Below are positions 12,068-25,700 of a DNA stretch of 64,000 nucleotides, piece after piece. This DNA is from Onchocerca lupi (Eukaryota; Nematoda; Chromadorea; Rhabditida; Onchocercidae): positions 1 to 64,000 of the forward strand of contig JAOVVO010000195.1 in the NCBI GenBank assembly GCA_028564675.1, in the 5' to 3' direction. The first letter of the stretch is position 1; each line of letters opens with the position of its first letter. The translations under genes and the position numbers were made by a program. The notes under the pieces were generated by a model. It was not told the DNA's origin, searched no databases, and worked only from the letters and a program-made list of their open reading frames with translations.

Positions 12068-15000
12068 CTTCTACAATTATTAGAAATTTCGATTTTCAAA
12101 AAAATATGAGCATTGAAAAATATTGAACAGAAAAAAAAAAAAAAAACAGAGTTGTCAGGTCAAAATTTTCTTTCAAAAATAATTCAAGCACATTTCTCGA
12201 AATCTTATGTTGATGATGTTTTTTTTTTTTCACATTAATTAGCTTGTCTGCATTATTGTAATGCAAAGAAAGACGAAACAGGTATTAAGATAAAAATAAA
12301 AAGATAAAAACAAAATAAAACCAATTTTTATTAAACATTATGAATAAAAAGCATGAAAAATTTACTAGCATTATTGGAAATGATTAATATCTCAACAAAT
12401 GCTAATTAATAGGTTACAAAATTTTTAGGAATTGCTGTAAAGTAGGTTAAATACAAGAATAACTTTTCAATTTGAAGGAATAATTATTTGTGAAAATTAA
12501 AAACAATTTTTGGATATAAAACGTTTTCCATATACATACACACTTCAGCTTATGCATCGAGAAGACGTCATATTACAAATCCGATCTTTTTCTCATGAAG
12601 AATTCAACAAATTCTTGATTAAATCGAGATTTTAAGTCTCGCTATAAAAATATTGGATCGCTGTAAAAATATTGGAAAATTAAAGACAACAATGGGGAAG
12701 AACTTATGGATCTATGAATCCTAAAGATTAATAAATTCATTTGTTATTTCTTGAGCAAATTTTTTTCCATTACTATGTCGGAGATAAAAAATTGATAATT
12801 TTTCAAAAATAAAGATAAGATAAATTTTATCGTTTGAAGTACGAGATATTCTAAAGCAAACATTTCTCAAATTTTAATATTAAATGAAAATTTTGAATTC
12901 AGACATATCAAAATGACTCTGGGGCTATTTAGTACATGTTTTTCGAATTCAGTTTCATTGATATTATCTAGAAAAATACTTCTTCCATTTTAGAATATAC
13001 ATAGGATAAGTATACAATGAGATTTTTAAAGCATACATAAATATTTTCATTGGAATTTCAAGAATCAAATTATCCATTATAAATTTGATCAGTTTTTCAT
13101 TTGTTATTCTAAGCATGTCAAATATAAGTTAGCATATTGTATAACGTAGCTTTTGAAATGAAACTGTATGAAGAGGAATTGGGACTGAAATGAAATGATA
13201 TCAATATGCAACTTATCAAAAAGGATTCCGATTTTGTAAAGTTCACAAATTAGAAATTCGCATCATAAATGCAAGTAAGTAATGTCGATTTTGTTGAAAC
13301 TGACAGAATTTTTTTTTTCTTCTAAGTTTGATTGGTTGAATGGAAAGGAGAGAGAGAAAGATAAAAGGAAAATATTGGTGATAATTCTAAAACTAAATTA
13401 ATGCAGCAGTAATTGTTGGAACTTTTTTAATATTAGGTTGATGCGAAAGTAATTACGCTTTCTGCAGTGAATTTTAAATCATTATATTTAACTTAAACAT
13501 GTAATTAGAATAGAAATCATGGCAATGAAAAGATTTCTACAAACGAGAAATTAGTTTGTTCATTCCTGTAGCATAGAAATCCATATTTTGAGATTCAACT
13601 AATTCTTGGAAAGCACTTTTTCTTTTGTTCTTGCTAATTCTCGAATGTATGGTCGGATGCTGTTATGTAAGAAACTTCGGACATTTCTGTTGATTCCTAT
13701 TAGTTGTAGGTTTAGAATTTTGAATCATTGCATCAATTTACCGAGCGTATTTTTCAGATGCAGTTGTTGCATCAGGATTCAGAAAGCTACAAATACAGAA
13801 GATGACCAAACATTGATTATAACCTTCTTTGTACAAAATTGATTTAGGAATATTTTGAAGTTTCTCTTCCGTCCAAACACTAAGATGGTATTCGTCATTA
13901 TCAAATACAACTTATTTTTTGTCCCACATCTTATCTGGTCGAGGAATCGTTCCTTTTTGAGAGAAAAAGATGATACTTTAAAAGAACAATTTTTTGATTA
14001 TCGATCAGCAAGTTTCAAATTTTCAAAGAAATTTTATTGATATTTATATGTACGCTATGAAAGTTTGAAAAGTGTTTTGATAATATATATCGAATATTAT
14101 TATTATTGACTATTTGTGAATGAATTTTAAATAGTTTTTAAGAAATAAGCCAAACACTTTGTTGTTGTTAGTCCGAATAAATATGAAAAGAAAGTAATTC
14201 ATAAGCTATGAATGACATAAGCAGGAATGATCCATTATCCTAAAATATGCTTAAAAAGTTTGTTCCGATCTAGTGACAATGAATAATTGTCATTATTTCA
14301 CAGGAATTCCTACCAAAAGAGAAATATTACAAACATTTATTTAAATGATAATCTCAGTCGGCTTGCTGATTGATGTTTTAATATTTAGATCATTTATTAA
14401 ATTTATCACTTTTCAATTTCGTTTCGCAGTATATCAATTACATTTACTTTTCCTACTGAATTTAAAGCTTCAAAATTTATAACTAAAGCTTATGAACATT
14501 GATCAGAAAAACTTGGGGAAAGAATATATTCTGTTACTTATCATAAAGCCATTGAAGAAAATCAGTATCAAGGTGAAAAAACGATTTGATAAATTTAAAA
14601 ATCAGTTTTGAAGATATTCCAATTATTAACTGTTCAATCACAGCTTCCATAAACATGATATTATTCATGCAAGAAAAGTTGTCCAAATCCCGAAGGACAA
14701 GATGCGACAGATAAGAAAAAACAGACTTCTAATAACTCTGAAGTCCCGTTTCGCTAAATTTGGATAAATATACCACCGACTTATTGGAAGAAACTGCTAA
14801 AATTTCCAAAATTTCAAAATATTTCTGAAATGGAATCAGCCAGCAAAAATTTCATCATCTAATATTAAATAACATATCATTTTAACAACTCCAGCAGAAT
14901 TTTTTATTATGATGAATAAAATATTTGAGAGTTGTGAATAGCGACTAATGACAATGTGTCGTGATCGACTCTTACTTCCTATCATTTATATAATTAGAGG

Positions 15001-16535
15001 ATAAAAAATAAGTCTTAAAAAAAAATTTGGCTTGAAAGATAGACTATTCATTACTAAAACTATGAAATGTGTAAGTACAATTGAAAATGAAAGTAACTCA
15101 AATAAGTTTTAGTAAATACGTTTCAATTTCTAATGACTGAGACATGGCATATAGTGGAAAGATGCCTACATCAAAAATGAAATGCATAGCTTGTTCCAAG
15201 TGCGCAAAGCATTATGAATTTATATTTCCACACAATATAGTTTCTTCATTCTGAGTTCACACGCTCAGAATACTTTAATTACATCTTTGCAATGTAATAC
15301 TGTTACCTTCTTTAGCTATTATTATGAAGTTAGCCAAAACATGAATAAGATGTAACAGTTGTAATGAGACAAAAGAAAACTTTTATTTTTATAACCACCC
15401 GTAACAAGAAGTAGCATTTAACAATTCAAAAAAACAGTACAAAAGAAAATGGTAGAACTGCAAACAATATATTGCAATATGAATATTTGAAAATTATTGA
15501 TATGAAGCTTAATAAAATAATAGCTAATCTTTCAAGAAAAATACACAAGAAACATTTCCCAGTTTTTTTCTAAGCAGAATTATGGAATTGCGGATATTGA
15601 TTTTGTACTTTTTTGGACTAATAATTTGGCAAAAATGTCTGGGATATATTGTGATAAAGAAAAACATGACAAAAGTAAATAATAATAGCAAATAATTTAA
15701 AAAATACATGATAAATGCACAATAAAAGTTGATTACGCAATCTATACAAGGCGTTAAATCTTGCTGAGCAAATTGGAACAAAATGAAACAAAATTCACTT
15801 GCATCGGCACAAAAAAAGAAATGAAGTTCACCTGCATTGGCATCAACAAAGATAAAATTTCAGAAGACTACTTTGAATAACAAATAAAACAAGCAGAGAA
15901 AGAAATGGTACTTGAACTTACCTAATTTTAAGACATGTGATATTTGTGAGAAGTTATATTTAGATAACTTAGATAAATAATATATCGAAAAGAGAGTAAT
16001 GTATCACGAAAAATAATATATCGAGAAGGAAGAAACAGTTAAAATTCAAGTAACAATAATGCGTTCAAGTAATAATGCCAGTCTAACTTTTTCTTTATAA
16101 AATTAGCCAGGGACTTTGATTTCAAGACTTTGCTTCTATCATCTCATACTTTATAAGATAGACTCTGATTAATAATAAGGAAAAGTTCGAGAACTTCGAG
16201 AAATTCAATTCCTGCTTGTATATTTAAGCTGGGAAAACCCTGATTTGCAGGAAATCAAAGACATTATTATGCATTAGTATTACAAATATTAAGCAACTTT
16301 CTCAACTACAGCTTTCAATCGCATCCTTAACCTTATATGGGCTTCGATTTTCTTACTTTGGAATACACATTCCAACTCACTGCATCGAATAATCAACTAT
16401 TGAAAGATTTTTTAAACCCTAAGAACGGGAAGATGATAAAAAGTGAAATAGTTAAATAAATAAAAACACGCAACAAATAATAATTAAAGACAGAAATATT
16501 AATAATTCTATAATTTACCTATGATCACAACATTG
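12068..16535. other. Intergenic DNA containing a mariner relic
   Basis: Apart from the decayed mariner element at 13431-14030 I see no coding exons. The left part is presumably the promoter of the peptide gene. The part just before 16536 is the 3' UTR of the DENND6 homologue. Several A-rich and T-rich tracts are present. Confidence 0.55.
13431..14030 (-). mobile_element. Decayed mariner-family transposon, C-terminal half
   Basis: One end is clear. A TA dinucleotide at 13431-13432 is followed by TTAGGTTGATGCGAAAGTAA, a typical mariner terminal inverted repeat. Reading inward on the minus strand, translated fragments match the mariner transposase C-terminal half in order: a VVFDNDE-like segment near 13900-13920, SVWTEEKLQNIPKS, FLNPDATTASEKYA, and finally MDFYATGMNKLISR close to the terminal repeat. 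Several stop codons interrupt the frame and part of the catalytic core is not recognisable, so the copy is dead. I could not find the opposite terminal repeat, so the true right boundary is unknown; 14030 marks only where similarity fades. Confidence 0.8.
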
Positions 16536-19500
16536 TTAAATACAGTCCCTCAAAGAGCCGTTGGAGAGCAATACTGATTTTAAATCATCATCTACGGATG
16601 ATAAAATAGCAGAAATTTGTGACTGCAACCGAATTCGAGAACTTTCACATGTCTCGTCCAAATTTTGGATACGATCATTCAGTTTGAGGACAAGATCAAC
16701 GACTTCAACTTGTGGACGTTTATGAAGTGTTTCCCTACTGAAATCTGCACTGCACAGCATCTGAAATAAAACATTTATCGAAAAAAAGAAAAAAAAATCT
16801 TTTTTTTCTTTAGCAGTAGATTTCAAAGCATTACCTTGCGCCACTTATCTCATGGATAATCTGAATTTTGCATTTACCGAATAACAAATAAGAAAAACTA
16901 TAAAGACCTTTAACATCACTTACATTTCAATTTTTTTGTTTCTTTGATGCCATTCCCTCCCCATATCTTGAGGACAACTTCAAAAGTACTCGCATAAGCA
17001 ATAATAGCAATTCAATAATAACAGTAAACAAACTTCTAGATGTAGGAGTCGCAACTGTCGTTCCAAATCAGCTTTCCTACGAGATAACCAATCTTGAAAG
17101 TTTAGTGAAGTTGTAAACTTTTGATACAAACCTGAAATGAACATGTCAATTTAACCAATCTTAGCTGTCTGATTACTTTATTCAAAGTATTGTTCAATCT
17201 TTCCAGGAGATGAATAAATTCTAAAGAATGAAGGAAAAAGATTGAGAAAAAGAGGAACACAAAAAAATTACCGCGCCAATCACCTCTGATACCCGATGTC
17301 TGCATAATTCTTGTCTCATCTAAGGCAGAAAAGAAGTTATTCACTACAAACGGGTAAATCTGCGGAACATTCTGCAACAAATTATAATGAAACAGTTGAA
17401 TACTAGAGAGAAAAAGTGGAGCGCAGCAGCGATAGAATCATGCTCTTCTTCTGAAATTTCTCAACCACGAAGAAGACAAATCTCTAAATAAAGAAAACAT
17501 GCTCTGCGAAGAAATAAAGATACTTTGAAAGGCGACAAATGCTTTTTTAGAGGCATTAGTGATGAAACGTAATTCTCTAAAGGCATCATAAAATTTTGCG
17601 TTAAGTCAAGTATCCGCCGTTGTAATTCTGTTGCATCTGTCCAATCTGAATTGCTAGCTTTCAAAGCATCTTTGAAAAGCGTCTTATCCTTTTGGAGAAA
17701 CATTTTGTATTGACTAAATAAACCATATTTCGTTTCAAGGATGCGCTTATTCCAGATTTTTCTGCAAAATTTAGAATGTTTAGGATAATATCAGTTGAGA
17801 GACGAAATCAAAAACGGATTGGTAAAAAAGTGTAAGTAAAGTAAATAAATTCTAACAATTTTATTCTCAAAATTTCAATCAAACAAGAAATCAAAAATTT
17901 TTTACTTCAGCAATAAAAAGTTAGACATACTTCCTTTTCCCACCAACAGGAATCTGCTGCTCTTGTGAAGGAACCAAGCGAATAATATGGGGCCAGTTTT
18001 GAAACACTTTTGTAAAGAACGGATTGGTTACACCGAGAATTACATTTGGCCTACAAAAAAGAATCTGAAACGTCAGAAAATAAAAGTGGAAAATTGAAGG
18101 TATAAATGACTACAATTTTTTTTGTTTACTTTAGCAAGTAGATTTCACAAATGCTTTTTATTTCTTCATGATTTAATAAAAGCAAGAAAAACGAGTACCA
18201 TGGATTAGTCCTTGATGAATATTCCCGAAATTCAGCATCATGGATGGTAAAAAAGGGTCGATAATCACTGGAGTATCTAAATTTGTCCATAACAAAAAGT
18301 TAAAAAATAAATCTGAACACAAATATCTGAAAAACGGAAAAAATAACCAGAAAAACTTGCATATAAATACCTTAAAGGCCATATCAAAGAAGTGAGAGAT
18401 TGCACGAACGTGGAACATTCTGATGGATTTTGAGCTAGTACCACGACTGGCTGAAATAACTTTTTTCCAATTCTAGATGCTTCATCATCAGGTTAATCCA
18501 GAATGATACAATTCGTGGCTTAATGATAAGACGTCGTTCTCATAATGTGATAAATAAGAAACATAAAAAATTACAGATAAAAAAAACATTTCAGAAATTA
18601 CCTCTCCAGTGAGCACTAATTCCCATAATAACTGCACATTATTAACAACAAATAATAAACTTCTGAAAAAAATTTCATCATTTCAAATAAAATAAGGAAA
18701 ATTCTAAATTTATCCAAAAATAGATAATGGCCTAACCTCAAATTAACATATTTTTGATTATCCGCTGAATCCATTCAAGAAATCAAAGAGATTTATCAAC
18801 TTACCCAAGAATATTCGATTTATTCATTATGGATAATAAAACTGGGTTTTTGCTGGGTGACATTAACTGAAAAATTTACAGATATACGAATCGTATATTT
18901 TTCTTGCATTTTTCAACAATGATCAATTGTGTTTTGATCGTCCTACAAATCAAATGCAGATTTAAAAATAGAAATCAAATTCAATTCTTGTTTTTTCTCA
19001 AATAAACTCTAATACACGATTTCAACCCAATTATTTAACAAACTTACTTTAACATTTATAAGATAATTTCTATGAGGTGAATATAAGTCAATTTGGCATG
19101 GAATCCGACACTGTATCACATTTCCCATTAGTGGTAAACAAAGCACGATACCAGGAATGGGAGTTGGCCACTGATCAATATGATGGCAGGCTAGAAAGTG
19201 ATGAAAGTGATTGTATTATAAAAGGAAGAAAGCGTGGTAAATATTATATTCACTTACTGGAACAAAAAGTTTTTCGGTAATAGTTAATATAAGATTCATA
19301 AAACAGAATGACCAAGAAGAAAGCTCTAATGGATGTAGTATTTGCGATGAATCTCTTCTATGTTTTGAAATATGGCAGTTTTAATTTATGTTCCCGCTGA
19401 CAATATTACAAACAAAATATTTATCACGTAATAAAAAAAAAGCTGATCAAAAAAATATAACTGAAACTTCACTGTAACATTACCTGCTTCGATCGCTGGC

Positions 19501-20699
19501 TCACCGGAATCGAAAAAGCCTTGTGCAATCACACCGACAACAAGCGAAAACAAATCAAAAAGAGGCAGTACTGTTAATAAAACAAGACTCTGAAAATGAT
19601 AACTTTATACATTAATTTGAAAATCAAGAACTGTCAAGACTAGGTTTTAAAAAATCGAGAGAGTAAAATTCCAACATTTTGAAGAACAAACCTTTTGAAA
19701 ATAACCACGCGGCAAGGAAGAATCTTTCTTTTGCCTGCAAGTCAAAGCATACACGAAATATGCAAATGATAAGAAATAAAATATCGGCTCAAGATGTATC
19801 TGTGACAAACCTTCAATTGAAAAAAATAATTATGATTTCCGAATGTAATGATCTATTTCAAAATTTCGAAATTTCGCTACCAATACAAAAAGATCAATAA
19901 CCTTCTAAGAAGTAAAAACCTTTGTTAAACAAACCTGGAGTGAACAAACCCATAAAAATATTGAGGATCGGCATCAATAGCTGCCGGTACGCGTTCTGAA
20001 TATGCAGCATATGTAGTTAAATTAGAACAACCAGATGATCGACGTATCCGAAAGTGAAAATTGGTATCACGTGCCATGCCACAGTTGGAATCCGGAAACG
20101 ACAAGTAACATATACTACTTTTTTCATTAACCGTCAACTGTGCATCACCGGGATAGACTACCTGAAAAACAAAAAATGATTTCCTTTCATATGAAATTTG
20201 ACTAAAAATTATGAATTTGATTAGGAATTATCAGCATGAGACTGATCCCAAGTTCTAGAAATTCGAAAAACAACAAAGTAGAAAGTGACAGGATTTGAAA
20301 TCCGAAGCTCAAATTTCCAGGTCTAACTTTAAAAAGTTCATGAAAACTAGTCTGCAGAAACCGCAAATTCAAATCAGAATCACCAAGATTTTCATAAATT
20401 CTATTCAACTGCTCAACTTAAATAGTATCGATGACATAATGGACATCATGACATATCGGGATTTTGTAAACAAATAATTTCCTGCTATTTCTTACAATTC
20501 TGCTATTTCAGATTTGATTTTCAGTTAAGTAAAATTTGGACGTAGAAATTTTGGAGCAAACTCATTTGAATCGAATAGTTACTTCGATTGATTGTCCCAA
20601 TTCAAGATCGAATGTCACTACACAGATACAATATACCCAACGACCAAACTTCTCCCACGGTGGTGTATCAAACGCTTCCATGTCATCCGTATCGTTCAT
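16536..20699 (-). CDS. DENND6: DENND6-family Rab guanine exchange factor
   Basis: A DENN-domain protein of about 565 residues. In vertebrates DENND6A activates Rab14 in endosomal recycling. Exons: 20699-20583, 20161-19935, 19734-19692, 19589-19484, 19190-19048, 18866-18805, 18662-18602, 18450-18371, 18276-18199, 18050-17931, 17761-17524, 17371-17272, 17131-17034, 16760-16536; every phase closes. Family landmarks appear in order: TFDLELGQSIEV near 30-42, SSICYLSFPDSNCG, PQYFYGFVHSR, PRGYFQK encoded by a 43-nt exon, QLLWELVLTGEP, PFFTIHDAEFREY, VILGVTNPFF, LDLTQNFMMPLENYVSSL, SGIRGDWRGLY and VEVVDLVLKLNDRI close to the C-terminus. Length is slightly under the human protein (about 608). A possible spliced-leader acceptor (ATCAG) lies 23 nt before the ATG. 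Its start is divergent from the FGD gene, with about 2 kb between. Confidence 0.95.
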
Positions 20700-22752
20700 G
20701 TTAGTTTATTAATAATCATTCACTGATAACAGAATAATCACTTCCTTTATATCTAACGAAATTCGGTAAGATGATATACCATTACAGTTATCATTATACT
20801 GTCTCTCTTAGACATGAAGAAGCGTGCAAACTTTACAATTGTAAAATAATCTGAAATTAATTTCAACTACATCTTAGCACTGATGAACTTAGAAAATGCT
20901 GAACAAATCATAAAATGTTAATTTCCGAATTGTCAAATCTAATTGAGACTTAGAAAAGATATATTATAGAATTGAGACAGCGGAGATTAAAAGCATATAT
21001 GATAGGATGAGAATGATGATTAAAAAGATCTTACATAGATTGAGAAATTTGCAAATAATCATAGTTATTAATGATGACAGAGATTGAAAAAAAAAGTATG
21101 TTCCTGAACCGAGATAATCGGTGACAATACAATTTGCAAAGCAACTACAGTTCTCGATTAAATATCAATTCAAAACAAAGGAGTTATTTTTGCGGTTTAG
21201 ATGCGAGTTGCGGCATTTTTGCGTTGTTGAGTCTAAGATAATTGACGGGGAGTTCGTTTATTCGTATAATAATGTGTTATTTGTTTAGCTGATTTTTGTT
21301 CGATCATCAAGAGAAGATTTAAAAAAAAAAAAAAAAAAAACTAATAGATATTTGCTAAAAAAATATAATACAACGTGAGATCTATTATTTAGTATTCTTT
21401 TGCGTATATTTCATCTTATATTTCACCACAACTCTTTTTTTCACTTGTTACCTCTTCCCAATACCTTAAATAAATTATGAGTTAGGAAAAGAAAAATGGA
21501 ACTGCTGTATTTAGAACTTAATTCATGTCTCAAAAACATGCAGCTCATGTCAATTAGTGATGATATATGATACTATGAAATACGCTATAATTATTACCGT
21601 AATATACATTGTGGCATTGATATATGATACTGATTAACGTAAATCACATTTTATTTCTCGAGAAATAAAGATCAAAGTAAGGTAAGAATGAGTAACCATG
21701 CTGATGTAGTAATTGTTTAGGTACATAAATGATGACTGGTAAATAATGGTAATTTAAATTAATTAAATGAAAGAGAGAAAGAGAGACGAAGAAAAATGAA
21801 AACCAGTTTTGGAATATCATTTTGAAATAGTCCAAGGAATGTGACACGGTTATTGTTCTCCTGCTACCAACTATTGGATCAGAAAATAATGGGGACATGA
21901 AGGCGAGGAAGGAATTAGAGGTGAAATTAAAGGTATTATTATGAATTATCGGCTATGTTACTGGAAAATATGGAAACATTTCGTTCAACTTCACTCCTCC
22001 CATCAACAGTGACCGACCGTTTTTTTTTTTTTTTTTTTTTTGTCGTATATCGCATTCCTAAACATACCCATTCTTCTTATTTTTTGCTATTTCAACTACA
22101 ATCGTAATTAATGAATAAAACAGTAATATGGTAACTTATTGCCCAAATATTCTGAAATAATTCCGTTATCTATAGTTTCAGCATACATCTCGAGAAACGA
22201 AAGAGTGGAAGAGAGAAAGGAAGGGAAAGAAACATTGATATATTAAAGAAATAGCGTCTTTTGAAAAATGAAATGTAAACAAAATGACATTTTAATATAG
22301 CTCATAGTAATAATATTGCAGCGACTAAAGATCCCAATTATATTATTTGCCGAATGCCGAATAATCAGTTAGTTTACTTAAAAAAGAGATGCCGAGCTAT
22401 GATTAATATTTCTTCATTTGAATTCTCTTTGTTTTCTTACTCTTGACTGAGTCATTTTGCAACAGTCTGATCGAAAATGAACAAATATAATTACCTTAGA
22501 ATAACTGGGTCATTTATTTTAATTTGTCTTCAAAAATTTCTTGGCTTCTTTCCATCGTGTCGTTTCACGTTCTGTTGTAAAGCAATGATATATTTGGATA
22601 TTTGAAAGTGATATTTCAAGTTTAAATATGTTTGGGCCGTGATTTCTCTCTTTTTTTCTTTTCTTTTTTTTTTTTTTTTTCCAAGTGGTCCCCCAAGTTT
22701 TACTGGTTTTCTTTTCAGGTTTGATATTACCTAATGACTATTGCTTAAATCT
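20700..22752. other. Divergent intergenic region between DENND6 and FGD genes
   Basis: About 2 kb of AT-rich DNA with poly(A) (near 21321-21340) and poly(T) (22021-22041) tracts and GAGA-rich patches near 21775 and 22205. It presumably holds both promoters. No coding exon is recognised. Confidence 0.55.
22716..22718 (+). promoter_or_regulatory. Candidate spliced-leader acceptor of the FGD gene
   Basis: CTTTTCAG, an ideal nematode 3' splice site, lies 34 nt before the first ATG of the FGD model. Stop codons in the ATG frame lie between the acceptor and the start, so this is a 5' UTR acceptor. Trans-splicing is inferred; a cis-spliced leader exon upstream is the alternative. Confidence 0.45.
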
Positions 22753-25700
22753 ATGCACGAATTAAGCCAGATCCCACATTTGAATGTAAGTGTTAAGCAA
22801 ATACGTGCTCGGCTTGAACATGATCAAGCATCTGATTCTACTACTATCAAAGAACTTTCGTCATGTAATAATTTTAGTAAGTTATCTTTCTCTTACTTCA
22901 TATCACTGTTACTAGGATTATAAGTCATATAGAATCATTGTATAAATGTAAAACGACGAATCCAAGCAACCATAAATGTAATCGATATTAATTGGCCAGT
23001 GAATCATTAATAGTTATCACAATTTAGAGTAACATTTCAGATTTCACGGATTTATTTAAAATTTTTTTTTCTGTTTTTAAAAACTATCTCTGAATAATTC
23101 ACTTGCAATAAATCTCAAATAAACCCACTTTCAGTTCAGTGCTGCTAATTTGCTATTGAAAATAAAGTTTAACTTCAATTCTTTTTTAGTAGAACAGAGG
23201 AAAGTACTTTTCGAAGGTGGTAAAATCAATAATGAGCAAAATGCACCAAAACTGAAACAAAAGCCGGTTGTGGCACGGAAACCATGCAAAAGCGTAAGAC
23301 ATTTGAATGACCGAATTAAAGGCTGAATGAAGTTGGCAGCCGATGTCATATTTGGGATTGAAATTAATAATCAGAAAAACAGGAATTGGATTGTAGTTGA
23401 TTATTTTTAATATGATAACTTACTTAGGTGTAGCCGAAGTAGAGATTCCAAAATAATTCAAATAAATCTAAATGGAATGATTTAAATGAGCCTTTCGTTT
23501 TTTAGTGTCTTTTTGTCTTATGCTTTATTCATCGCTATAAATGCAAAAAAAAAAAAAAAAAAAGAAAAATAGAATTATAATTGTGTTAGGACGTATAAAT
23601 TGTTTTAACTTCATTATTCTTTTTTTCTAATTTGACTTTGTTCTTTAATTTAGCTTTATATTTCAGCCAACATCCATAATTTCTCCAGTGAGTCCGGTCG
23701 ATGTTTTAAATAGAGGCATCAGTGAGGATGGTTTTTCTCCCAAGAATACTGAGAGGTTTTTTTTTGGTTGATTTCTGTATAACTAAATGTTCGAATAAGT
23801 CGACAAAATAGATGTCCGCAGTTAAAAGTATCCATCTTCGTAACTTTTTTTTTCCTAAATATTTCCTGAATCTTAGCCGTTCACTATTTCATTTGCATTT
23901 CTTCCTTAATTTTTAGTTATTCCTTGATTTGTAGTTATCAAGATCATCTTACATATTAGTTTGGTCCTTTCAACTCCTTATTTTGAGTTTACTCAATAAT
24001 TTTTCACTTTCCTAATGACGAATTCATCTAATGTTAAAAGTTTCCTTGTTAATTTTCCATTAGATCACCTAATGACGGTCGTGCAACTCCAACAAGTTCA
24101 AATATTGTTTCGGATTCCGATATTCAAAGGCATCATACGAAAGTGCGAAGTGCAGTTGCATTCTATGATGGTCTGGTCGAATCTGGACAAATGGTGTCAC
24201 CGACTGTTTTCCCTGGTCCAAGAGATTCGTCGCTTGATCAACAAAGGTGTTATTTCAGTTGTTGACGCTTTTATCTGTTTTTGATTTATTAGACTGCTTG
24301 CTTTGTTTAGTTTATCCTAGATCTACAATTTTTATAGGGTTATATTGTTGCAGCTCCATGAGGTCGTCCGTAATTTCGGATGGTTCTTGGATGGATCTCC
24401 AACTTAGGAGTCCATTATCTAGTGAAACAGAATCGCTATGTTCGGAACAAAGTTTTGATTGTTCTGAAGAAGCGACTGGAGACAGTAACGAAAAAACGTT
24501 GGTTCCGGAGGAAAATTTCAAGTCAGATGAGATTTTGTAAGATTTTTTTGAAGTTTTCTTTAAGAAAAACTTCTTGAGTTAAAATCTAATTTTGATTTTG
24601 ATGAGAATTTTCAATTCTGATCTGATCTAATTTCTATTCTGATTCCAATCTAACCTAATTTCTAATCTAATTCATAATGTAGCTTCTTGATTCTTGAAAG
24701 TCAAGTTGAAAATGTTATAGCAATTGCAGTATTTGGTTTTTTTTTTTTAGTGATTAAATTTATGTTATTTGATTTATTTAGTTAACAATTAAATTTAATT
24801 TTGCATGGTCTAATTATACTTTAACAAGTTTATTTCCAACATCTAACTTGGCTAACGATTTACCACCGATTTGTGAACTAAAACTCTGGTTTCAAGGCTT
24901 TATTCAAGAGTGAAGTACATGAGTGCAAGCTTCATTTTCGGATACTGAATGACAAAATCATAACCTCGTTTTTTTTTTTTTTTTTTTTATTTGTTAACAA
25001 GCTGTAGTATCAAAAATTTGAAATTATTAGAAGATTGGAAATTTTATTTTAGAACAAGACCTCGAAAGAAATCCACTTTTGGACAATTATTACATGCAGT
25101 CACAATGGAAGAGTTGAAAAACAATGTTTTCAAGGGAACTAGTGCGAGGTATCATGTAGCTGTTTGGTTAAAATAATTTTTTTATCTGTAACGATCGTTC
25201 AAATTTTCGTGCAGCCTTTTCACTTATTGCAGAAAAAAAGAAAATGAAAAGATCGAAAATACAAGGCAATGGCAGAAAACCTTATTTTATCGTAATTCTG
25301 TAGCGTCATCTGTTCTTTGTCAATATTCTCTCTAAAAATTCTATCAGGTTTTTTCAGGACATCGAAAGATGTAGTAGTGCATGATTCAAGTGCTGATGCC
25401 AATTCCAAGATGAGGAAGATGATGACGAGCAAACAGGTTGGTTTTGTTAGTTCTTTTTTTTTAAATCGTAAGCGAATTCGACATGGAATACAATTATAAA
25501 TGCATTCCATGTCAGATTGCTTGGTAACTTTTTTTCCAAAAAATGCATTCCAGAATCTCGAATCAAATTGTGAATCGTTGCTTTCTTGTGATTCCGAAGC
25601 CACATCATCGAGACCTAGTAGTGATGCTCACAGCACTAGTACACTTTGTCGTACTAGCATAGTAAGCCCGACAAGAAGTTCGTTAGATTGCTCAGCTATG

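Noticed and set aside
13606..14040. Two open frames on + strand (78 and 61 codons)
   Set aside because: They are antisense shadows of the decayed mariner transposase on the minus strand.
19077..19280. 67-codon frame on + strand
   Set aside because: Antisense to a well-supported DENND6 exon (19190-19048).
25220..25603. 127-codon frame on - strand
   Set aside because: Antisense to FGD-gene exons 7 and 8 and their introns, which are supported by phase-matched splice sites.
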